Positions 57,779 through 64,000 of a DNA stretch of 64,000 nucleotides are shown one piece after another. The stretch is taken from NCBI RefSeq assembly GCF_014692525.1, contig NZ_JACNYL010000006.1, forward strand, positions 124,001-188,000, in the 5' to 3' direction. The stretch is from Sphingobacterium chuzhouense. Lineage in GTDB: Bacteria > Bacteroidota > Bacteroidia > Sphingobacteriales > Sphingobacteriaceae. Below the pieces are notes generated by a model, which saw nothing but the letters and a program-made list of their open reading frames with translations, did no database searches and had not been told where the DNA came from. Every line of letters begins with the position of its first letter. Positions within the stretch are counted from its first letter, which is position 1. Both the position numbers and the translations under genes were made by a program.

Positions 57779-60132
57779 AATTTGCTTCTCTGTGTATTAC
57801 TTTGTTGCTCGTAACTTCCATAGCCATAACCGTAACCATAACCATAACCGTATTTTCCGTAATAGCTTTTCTTAATTTTAACATCGTTTACGATTAATTG
57901 AATCGATTTAATCTTATCATTATTGATGAGGTCATTTGGAATGGCAAGTTGTTCCTTAAATGTAAAATCTTGCCTTACGAGATACAAGCAGATATCAGAA
58001 TAACGAGATAACAATTGAGCATCCGTTACCATGCCAATAGGCGGTGCATCTATCAAAATATAATCATATCGATTTTTCAATTCTCTCATGAGATCTTGGG
58101 CTCTCGGTGATACCAATAATTCTGCAGGATTTGGCGGAAGAGCACCGGCTTGCACTAAATCTACATTTTCATGTACTCCTGACGGTAAGATGATTTCGTC
58201 TATTTTCATCTCCGGTCGCACAATGTAATGTGAAAATCCTTTACCAGCAGGTAATCCTAATTTAGCGGTGATAGAAGGTTTTCTTAGGTCTAGTTCCATT
58301 AGCAGGACATTCTTGTTTAACAATGCTAAGGATGTCGCTAGGTTCAAAGCTACAAATGATTTCCCCTCACTTGACATAGAGGACGTAAACAATATGGAAT
58401 TTCCTCCTTGTAAAGAGAATTCCAAATTAGTCCTCATCGCCCTAAATTGTTCCGCAATACCTGATCGAGAAGTTTTAGTAACAACTATCTGAGCATCGTC
58501 CTCTGAATGCATTACTGTTCCGAGAATAGGAAGGCTTGTACGTTGTTCTATATCACCTAAACTACGAACTCTGACGTTTAATAAGTCACGGATATACAAT
58601 GTTATTAAAGGCAATAAAAATCCAATGAATAAACCCAAGGTATATATCATTTTTCGCTTCGGCGAAAAAGGACTGGTTTCCGCTTTTGGTGTATCAATTA
58701 CTTTTGAATTCGAAACGTTAGCTGTGCGTCCAATTGCTGTCTCCTCCCATTTCTCTTGTAGAAAAATATACTGTGCTTGTTTGATTTGCTGTAAACGAGC
58801 TAAATCGATGTATCCGCGTTCTATTGTAGGAACCCGTTGAATCTGAGACGTCAACTGATTTGCGGCTTGATTTTGTTGTTGCTTAGCCAAGCTTAACTGA
58901 CGTCGAGAAGACGCGACATTACTTATCATATCTCCTCTAAGTCCTGCAATTTGCGCCTCTATATTTTGTACTAATGGATTTTCTTTCGTATTAGCCAATA
59001 GCAATCGTTCGCGTTGAATAATCAATTCATTGTACTTGTCTACGAGCGAATTAAAAGCAATATCATTTGGAATTACGGAGGAAGGAACAACCCGGGGATT
59101 ACCTACGTCCTCTAGATATTTTGAAATGGCTTCCATGGCGAGCAGCTGCGTTTCAGTCTCTGCCAAGGTTCTAGAGTAATCAGCCGAATGTTGCAACAAA
59201 ATCTTACTTTGTTCGGAGATATCTGCGAGCTTAGTACTCTGTTTGTAACCAGAAATCCGGTCTTCAACACCGGCCAATTCATCCGTAATTTTTTGTAGTC
59301 TATTATTGATGAACGATAGAGTAGAATCAGCAACTACATTTTTTTCATGTAAGTTCCGTTCAACATACTTCTCTATCAAACTTGTTAATAGCTGTTCTCC
59401 ACGTTTAGCTAATGGGTGCGCTAGAGTAAGATCTATCGTTGATACATTTTTATTTGTAACTTCTACTGTGAAGGCTCCCATTAAAGCATTTACAGCTTGC
59501 GAAACTGTTCTTATTTCTACCCCAAACTCTGCTGGTTTATCAATACTACCTTTTTTCAGCATTATTAGACCAATTTTTGGCATATAAAACGCTTCTTCCA
59601 CCTTTACTGTAAAGACAGTATCAGAGGTAGATATTTCTAACCTGTCTACAGAAATATACCTTACATTTAACGAAAGAGGTTGTCTTATGGAGTCCGGATT
59701 ACTTAGAAGTTTAACGCGATATGCCGGTTCTAATAATGGTGCATCGCGGACATTTCCCGGCTTGGAATAACTAACGTAAGCTTCCTCTGCTATAACCATT
59801 TCGTACATCAAATCAGCTGTTCTTAATATCTCTACTTCATTATCGACCGAACTTCGAGCACCCATTAAACCCGAAAGATCACCAAATGCAGAAGAAGCCA
59901 ACATTCCTCCACCCTTTTTTTCATCGGAAACCAATAGCTTTGAATGCACTTTGTATGTTGGAATAGAATAACGTAAGTGAATGAATGCAACCAAGCCTCC
60001 TAACATTATACATAACACGAACCAATACCAATTATTAATAATTCGACCCAAAAAATTTAATAGCCCTCCACTATCGCTTCGTTTATTTTCGATTTCTAAT
60101 TCCTTTTCCCAATCTATATATACTTTTTTCAT
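57754..60132 (-). CDS. Wzc-type polysaccharide co-polymerase and tyrosine autokinase
   Basis: A 792-residue BY-kinase. The N-terminal half has a Wzz domain with helices near 33-52 (WYWFVLCIMLGGLVAFIHL) and near 500-520, and a periplasmic coiled coil (about 260-470). The C-terminal kinase has Walker A SSMSSEGKS (584-592), Walker A' LLMELDLRKP and Walker B YILIDAPPIG (about 691-700). The tail is YYGKYGYGYGYGYGYGSYE, a cluster of Tyr substrates for autophosphorylation. It sets chain length and links to Wza; the CpsB enzyme reverses the phosphorylation. It is the only complete kinase in the window. Confidence 0.95.
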   Translation of the reverse strand: MKKVYIDWEKELEIENKRSDSGGLLNFLGRIINNWYWFVLCIMLGGLVAFIHLRYSIPTYKVHSKLLVSDEKKGGGMLASSAFGDLSGLMGARSSVDNEVEILRTADLMYEMVIAEEAYVSYSKPGNVRDAPLLEPAYRVKLLSNPDSIRQPLSLNVRYISVDRLEISTSDTVFTVKVEEAFYMPKIGLIMLKKGSIDKPAEFGVEIRTVSQAVNALMGAFTVEVTNKNVSTIDLTLAHPLAKRGEQLLTSLIEKYVERNLHEKNVVADSTLSFINNRLQKITDELAGVEDRISGYKQSTKLADISEQSKILLQHSADYSRTLAETETQLLAMEAISKYLEDVGNPRVVPSSVIPNDIAFNSLVDKYNELIIQRERLLLANTKENPLVQNIEAQIAGLRGDMISNVASSRRQLSLAKQQQNQAANQLTSQIQRVPTIERGYIDLARLQQIKQAQYIFLQEKWEETAIGRTANVSNSKVIDTPKAETSPFSPKRKMIYTLGLFIGFLLPLITLYIRDLLNVRVRSLGDIEQRTSLPILGTVMHSEDDAQIVVTKTSRSGIAEQFRAMRTNLEFSLQGGNSILFTSSMSSEGKSFVALNLATSLALLNKNVLLMELDLRKPSITAKLGLPAGKGFSHYIVRPEMKIDEIILPSGVHENVDLVQAGALPPNPAELLVSPRAQDLMRELKNRYDYILIDAPPIGMVTDAQLLSRYSDICLYLVRQDFTFKEQLAIPNDLINNDKIKSIQLIVNDVKIKKSYYGKYGYGYGYGYGYGSYEQQSNTQRSKFWKRRKKS
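57817..57858 (-). repeat. In-frame hexanucleotide repeat coding the Tyr-Gly tail
   Basis: On the minus strand the tail is written by repeats of GGTTAT/GGTTAC (Gly-Tyr codons), giving several consecutive Tyr-Gly units. Units differ at the third base of Tyr, so the tract is imperfect. Length change in steps of 6 nt would alter the number of phospho-acceptor Tyr without shifting the frame. Confidence 0.75.
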
Positions 60133-60197
60133 ATATTCTGTACAATAACCTATTCATATGGAATAGAATAAGCAATAAAATTTTCCAAAATTGATAT

Positions 60198-61004
60198 TTA
60201 CAATCTCGTGATTGCAACAACTAAAAATGATAGTATTGTACCTACAATGGCAAATGTTTGTGTCCTAGCAGCATTGTTTGCTGCGGCCTTGCCTCTATTA
60301 GGCTCAACATAGAGAATATCATTTTGACGTAAATAAAAATAAGGCGATTTCAATATCTCACTATTATTCAAATTAAGACGTACTAGTTCTTTGGCGGTAT
60401 TTTGTTCTCGAATTAATAAAACATTCTCTCTCTTTCCATGTATGGTAAGGTCTCCTGCTAAACCTAAAGCGTCAAATAGCGTTACTTTTTCATTAGGAAT
60501 CGAATAAGTAGCGGGCCGATTTACTTCACCTAATACTGTAATCTTGAAATTGGCAAAACGCACTTGAACCGATGGATCCTTATAATATTGTTCAGCTAAC
60601 ACAATAATTCTTTCTCTCGCCTGATAAGTAGTCAAACCGGCCACCTTTATCCTCCCTAACAGAGTCATATGAATATATCCGTCCTTATCTACCAAAAACC
60701 CAGTTATAATTTGGTTTCCAGTAGAAGTAGCAGAGCTGGCACCTATTGCTTGTACAACCTCGGATTGATTCACAAGCGAACTTGTTCCTGGATCTAAGGT
60801 CTGGATGGTAATGCTTAAGATATCATCCGATTGGATGACCGGCTCGGTAAAGGCTGCAGCCTGTTTGAGTATACGTGTCGTATCGGCTGGCAAATCGTTG
60901 AAGTATACAATTTTCTTGACCGAACAGCTGCTGATGAGCAGCAAAAATACGAGCGGGAAAAATACCCACCGAGAAAAGGTTGGGTTTTTACTTAATTTTT
61001 TCAT
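60198..61004 (-). CDS. Wza-like polysaccharide export lipoprotein
   Basis: A 268-residue lipoprotein: signal ending LLLISSC (Cys27), then a Poly_export domain (SDDILSITIQTLDPGTS ... GYIHMTLLGRIKVAGLTTYQARERI) and a SLBB-like part (FKITVLGEVNRPATYSIPNEKVTLFDALGLAGDLTIHGKRENVLLIRE), with a C-terminal helix (FAIVGTILSFLVVAITRL). It forms the outer-membrane export channel with the kinase encoded next. Confidence 0.93.
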   Translation of the reverse strand: MKKLSKNPTFSRWVFFPLVFLLLISSCSVKKIVYFNDLPADTTRILKQAAAFTEPVIQSDDILSITIQTLDPGTSSLVNQSEVVQAIGASSATSTGNQIITGFLVDKDGYIHMTLLGRIKVAGLTTYQARERIIVLAEQYYKDPSVQVRFANFKITVLGEVNRPATYSIPNEKVTLFDALGLAGDLTIHGKRENVLLIREQNTAKELVRLNLNNSEILKSPYFYLRQNDILYVEPNRGKAAANNAARTQTFAIVGTILSFLVVAITRL

Positions 61005-61054
61005 CGTTTAAACTTGTAAATTGTAGTTGTGTTGTAGTTTGTTTTTGTATCATT

Positions 61055-61801
61055 TTATGTGGTTACCCCACTAAAAAGTTCTTCATTCAATATCGTGCAA
61101 TGTTTAAAGTAAGCGCGGACATCTTCTTGTAGAATACCGATTTCCAAAGCGCGGACATGCCGCTCATGATGGACGTCGGTACCCACGAGGCTAATCATGC
61201 CATTTTCCAACAGATATTTAGCCACCCGGCGCTCGTTGCGTCCATAATACCCCATAAGCGACAGCAGGTTAAGCTGCAACAGGCAACCGATATCCTGAAA
61301 ACGCTCGATTTTCTTGGGATCGCGCTGGTAGAAAAGATACCGTTCCGGATGCGCCAAAATGGGAATATACCCCTCCATCTGGAGATCAAACGCTATTTTC
61401 TCAATCAACTTACTCTCCTCCATATAGGACATTTCGATTAATACGTGCCCACCGGGTAAACAGAGTAAATTGCGCGGGTTGACTGCAAAGTGCTGATCAA
61501 AGGCTGTATCCACCATGTATTCGGCTGCATATCCTGCCGCAAGTTGCTCGACGCCTTTTTGACGTAAGCGATCGAATGCGTTACTGATCGTTTCTGACGT
61601 ATTGGGATACATATCCTGTATGATATGCGGTGTAAAATAGAATTTCTTTAAACCGAGTGCTTCGAGGCGTTGTAACAAGGCAACGCTCTGCTCCACATTT
61701 TCGCAACCATCATCGATCCCGGGTAATATATGTGAATGAATATCCGCGTACATCCACTGTAGATCTGGATATTGGCGCTTTCGGTTAAAAATAGTCCACA
61801 T
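61055..61801 (-). CDS. CpsB/YwqE-type tyrosine phosphatase (PHP fold)
   Basis: A 248-residue PHP-fold protein: ADIHSHILPGIDDGC (metal His pair), FTPHIIQD, AAEYM, ILAHPERY and GTDVHHERH with Asp209. All usual metal ligands are seen, so it is likely active on the phosphotyrosine tail of the kinase encoded at 57754. It is the first gene of locus 2 and precedes Wza and Wzc. Its homologue at 36746 has an Asn at the Asp209 position. Confidence 0.9.
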   Translation of the reverse strand: MWTIFNRKRQYPDLQWMYADIHSHILPGIDDGCENVEQSVALLQRLEALGLKKFYFTPHIIQDMYPNTSETISNAFDRLRQKGVEQLAAGYAAEYMVDTAFDQHFAVNPRNLLCLPGGHVLIEMSYMEESKLIEKIAFDLQMEGYIPILAHPERYLFYQRDPKKIERFQDIGCLLQLNLLSLMGYYGRNERRVAKYLLENGMISLVGTDVHHERHVRALEIGILQEDVRAYFKHCTILNEELFSGVTT

Positions 61802-61851
61802 GACTTTCTCTATATGATGTTTGGTATCCCTCGGTTTATTTGTGAAAAATA

Positions 61852-61887
61852 GAAATACCCGGCCAGCTCGCCCGGCCGGAGTATTTC
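61852..61887 (-). terminator. Terminator of the lipoprotein gene before locus 2
   Basis: GAAATACCCGGCC (61852-61864) pairs with GGCCGGAGTATTTC (61874-61887), one bulge. On the minus strand a run of T follows the stem. It lies about 50 bp upstream of the CpsB start, so it separates the lipoprotein gene from locus 2. Confidence 0.75.
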
Positions 61888-61936
61888 CCTACAATCACAA
61901 GCTTACACTTGAGCTCTTCAACATCTTTATGCTTTT

Positions 61937-63556
61937 CTATAAGTTATTACATTCTTGCGTTAGTATCGCCAAGTTCGTCATGCCAGCGTGTTCACCGATG
62001 ATATCGCCCGGTGCGGTACCTACTGTGGCGGTATTGTCTTCACTAACCGTATGGTTGTTCACGATTTTCACACGTTCACCCCAAATCGCTTTGAAGTCGT
62101 ATTCGGTACCATCTGTTTTCAATAGACTGGTGCGCAAGTAACCGTTGTTTACCTCGCCCAAGTATTTGAATTCTGTTGTCCCCGATTCACGGTAGAACAG
62201 TTGGAACGTAGGCAAGAGCGTAATAACATTCGTCTGCCCTGGACAGCGTACATACAATTGTAAAGTCGAGGTGGTTCCGGTAGCATCTCCAGGGTTTGGC
62301 AACTGCATAGTCGTTGTTTGACCACAGGCTGCCAAGGGTCCCTGCTCAAGGATATTGCCTGCACTGTTACGGACAACGATTGTTACTCCCGAGGCGGGTA
62401 CGTTCATGACGCTGACAGCATTGTTGCTGGCGTTGATCGAATATTCTCCTGTAGCAATGACTTTTCCTCCCCACACGGCATCTACTAGAATCGGATACGT
62501 AGCGCCAGCGCTCATCCAATCACCCGAGAAGTTGATGACACGTGCCGATGAACAAGCTTCTGCAAATTCGCCGGCCATATAGAACGTTAAGTGGGTCACC
62601 GGAAAGCTTACCCGGAAGCCGGTAGCTGCCGAACCGGTAACCGTGCTGTTTCGCTCAAAGCGCCAAACACCGTCGCCACTGTTACTGAATATCTGAAATA
62701 CAGTTCCGGCCGTTAAAGCCTGTCCCGTAATAGGACTCACATAGTTCGCAGGAACCGGCATGCTCACCACTAAAGGCTGGCTAAACTGTCTTACTTGCGT
62801 GCCATTTACCAACATTCTAATATCGGCTACGGCAGCTGGGCTGAATGTTCCAGCAGCCGTACTACCGCCTTCCAATATAACTTCATCGCTGCGCAGGTCG
62901 CCTCCTGGTAAAAGTACCACCGCATCTTCATTATTGGCATCGATACTCGTGACCACAATTTGGACATTCGTGCCGGTGATAACCGTTCCATTAGCATCTT
63001 TAAATTGTGTTCCGCTAGGAACCGTTAAGGTCATATCCCCTTCACCTACCGCAGACGGTAGTTCCACAACAGTCTCGGTTGTCGTCGAGCCTTCTGTATC
63101 CAGCTCTACATTCTCTACCACTTCTTCCGCACCATCAGGCACTTCGATAGGTCTGGTAAGTACGACAGTTTGGATACCTGCTGATGCATCGGTAATCGCT
63201 ACCGGTATGGTTTGCGTATTATAACCACTTGCGGAAAACTGCACGCGAAACCGAATGGGGTTATTTGCAGTAGGTGTACGTTTTGGATCAACGCCCAACG
63301 TGATCAGGTTATCGGTCAGTTTGAAATCTTTGTATCCGTTCATATTGTAGATATCCTGTGTATCACCGGATACAAGTGCCACCGAGACACCATTGATGTT
63401 GTTCCCCTCGGTATCCACAACCCGTAACGTAACATAGTGTTCGATAACCTCTGTACTGATCTGCAGGTTAAAGTCTTTTAACGGGTTTTCACAGGAAGAG
63501 ACGCCTAAAAGTGCAACGACCCATGTATATATTGCTAATTTTCTAAATATTTTCAT
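61937..63556 (-). CDS. Large hypothetical lipoprotein with beta-rich repeats
   Basis: A 539-residue lipoprotein: signal ending LLGVSSC (Cys22), followed by ENPLKDF. The N-terminal region (HYVTLRVVDTEGNNINGVSVALVSGDTQDI) looks like a carboxypeptidase-regulatory-like beta-sandwich, and the rest alternates in short beta strands and Thr/Ala-rich linkers (VVENVELDTEGSTTTETVVELPSAV, TGTNVQIVVTSIDANNEDAVVLLPGGDL). The C-terminal half has Cys-containing strands such as RVINFSGDWMSAG and QLYVRCPGQTNV. No enzymatic motif seen. A surface adhesin or carrier role is possible. It is followed by a terminator at 61852. Confidence 0.7.
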   Translation of the reverse strand: MKIFRKLAIYTWVVALLGVSSCENPLKDFNLQISTEVIEHYVTLRVVDTEGNNINGVSVALVSGDTQDIYNMNGYKDFKLTDNLITLGVDPKRTPTANNPIRFRVQFSASGYNTQTIPVAITDASAGIQTVVLTRPIEVPDGAEEVVENVELDTEGSTTTETVVELPSAVGEGDMTLTVPSGTQFKDANGTVITGTNVQIVVTSIDANNEDAVVLLPGGDLRSDEVILEGGSTAAGTFSPAAVADIRMLVNGTQVRQFSQPLVVSMPVPANYVSPITGQALTAGTVFQIFSNSGDGVWRFERNSTVTGSAATGFRVSFPVTHLTFYMAGEFAEACSSARVINFSGDWMSAGATYPILVDAVWGGKVIATGEYSINASNNAVSVMNVPASGVTIVVRNSAGNILEQGPLAACGQTTTMQLPNPGDATGTTSTLQLYVRCPGQTNVITLLPTFQLFYRESGTTEFKYLGEVNNGYLRTSLLKTDGTEYDFKAIWGERVKIVNNHTVSEDNTATVGTAPGDIIGEHAGMTNLAILTQECNNL

Positions 63557-63580
63557 CTTGATTATATTTTACTTATTGCC

Positions 63581-64000
63581 CTACCAAAACCGATAACTGA
63601 AACCAAACTCCAAGCGTGGTAGATAGCGGTAATTCTTCATATTACGCTCGATCGTCGCGGCATTGTTGACATTCTCTTCCAAAAGTCCTGTTGCCTCCAT
63701 GGATACACTGGGCTTGGAAAGGTAGTAGCAACCCAAATCGATATGCATGGAGAAACGGCTATCGATAACAATATTGCTCCAGCCGATACCCGCATACGGA
63801 TTGACCGTTTTTTTCCACTCCACCTCGGTTTTAATTGTTCCCACATGATCGGGATGTACGTCGATTTCGCCAAATTTGTAAGGATCGCGCAAACGCGTGC
63901 TCAGCTCTCCGTCCAACTTATAGAAGTATGCGCCGCCCAATTGGACATTGAAGCTCCTAAAAAATCCACCCTGTTGTGAAAAGGGTGTCCAACCGAACGC
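63581..64000 (-). CDS. Outer-membrane beta-barrel protein (partial, C-terminal part)
   Basis: The frame is open to the right edge and ends at 63581; 139 residues are visible. Pattern of amphipathic strands (FNVQLGGAYFYKLDG, KTVNPYAGIGWSNIVIDSRFSMHIDLGCYYLSKPS) and the final aromatic YLPRLEFGFSYRFW identify the end of an outer-membrane barrel. Its ATG lies beyond the window. It is 24 bp upstream of the lipoprotein gene, so the pair may form one unit. Confidence 0.7.
   Translation of the reverse strand, partial: AFGWTPFSQQGGFFRSFNVQLGGAYFYKLDGELSTRLRDPYKFGEIDVHPDHVGTIKTEVEWKKTVNPYAGIGWSNIVIDSRFSMHIDLGCYYLSKPSVSMEATGLLEENVNNAATIERNMKNYRYLPRLEFGFSYRFW

Noticed and set aside
1..64000. CRISPR arrays, tRNA and rRNA genes
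   Set aside because: I looked for regularly spaced repeats and for conserved rRNA or tRNA sequence and found none; the only tandem array is the three-unit one at 11246-11314, which has no spacers.

Overview
The window looks like chromosome of a member of the Bacteroidota, most likely the Sphingobacteriaceae. The evidence is SusC/SusD and XusA-type TonB receptors, lipoproteins with an acidic patch after the lipid Cys, a two-component sensor with a beta-propeller input region, and promoters of the Bacteroidota form (TTG/TTTG, 19-20 nt, TAnnTTTG) with A-rich leaders instead of Shine-Dalgarno sites. I saw no rRNA, tRNA or CRISPR array. Layout: (a) 1-4468, minus strand: a TlpA-like thioredoxin, SusC and the start of SusD, cut by the left edge. 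(b) 4469-11886: a patchy accessory stretch with a hairpin-rich non-coding segment, an HTH regulator, small hypothetical genes and lipoproteins, a standalone HTH/coiled-coil protein resembling a transposase OrfA, a Tat-exported short-chain dehydrogenase, an ECF sigma factor, and a truncated DUF4143 ATPase behind a 23-bp tandem repeat. (c) 11923-29584, minus strand: exopolysaccharide locus 1, with a clear promoter at 29607-29638 and a winged-helix regulator first. It encodes Ugd, a nucleotidyltransferase, WbpP/TviC- and TviB-like enzymes (together giving UDP-GalNAcA), Wzx, Wzy, three GT4 glycosyltransferases, two hexapeptide acyltransferases, a beta-helix protein, a WbpK/WbpL-like pair that would start the lipid-linked repeat, a sugar ketoisomerase-like cupin, and a Wzi/RemB-like barrel. 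(d) 30346-36242, plus strand: an iron-uptake cluster resembling the Bacteroides xenosiderophore system XusABC, with two small membrane proteins, a PepSY reductase, a TonB receptor and a DUF4374 lipoprotein. Two promoters each carry the same AATCTAAATAA palindrome at the same offset. (e) 36295-43247: a CpsB-like phosphatase with an altered metal site, a membrane fragment of a WcaJ-type transferase, a lipoprotein, a sensor kinase / seven-helix protein / LuxR regulator unit, and a second copy of the nucleotidyltransferase. (f) 43281-61801, minus strand: exopolysaccharide locus 2, with CpsB, Wza, a Wzc-type tyrosine kinase with a Tyr-Gly tail, Wzx, GT2, two GNAT proteins, a deacetylase-fold protein, a ligase/polymerase, an ATP-grasp enzyme, GT4, an alpha/alpha-toroid protein, WecB-WecC-WecG (ManNAcA synthesis and transfer) and a Wzi-like barrel. 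(g) 61937-64000: a large lipoprotein and an outer-membrane barrel cut by the right edge. How the parts may work together: locus 2 is the only one with Wza and Wzc, and locus 1 has the only complete initiating transferase, so the two loci probably share machinery although each has its own flippase, polymerase, Wzi-like barrel and nucleotidyltransferase. Both loci have sugar-specific cores that look AT-rich between more GC-rich conserved genes. The least described parts are the uronate-centred modification genes of locus 2, the duplicated nucleotidyltransferase, the altered CpsB with its truncated WcaJ partner, and the twin-operator xus-like cluster with a structured leader.
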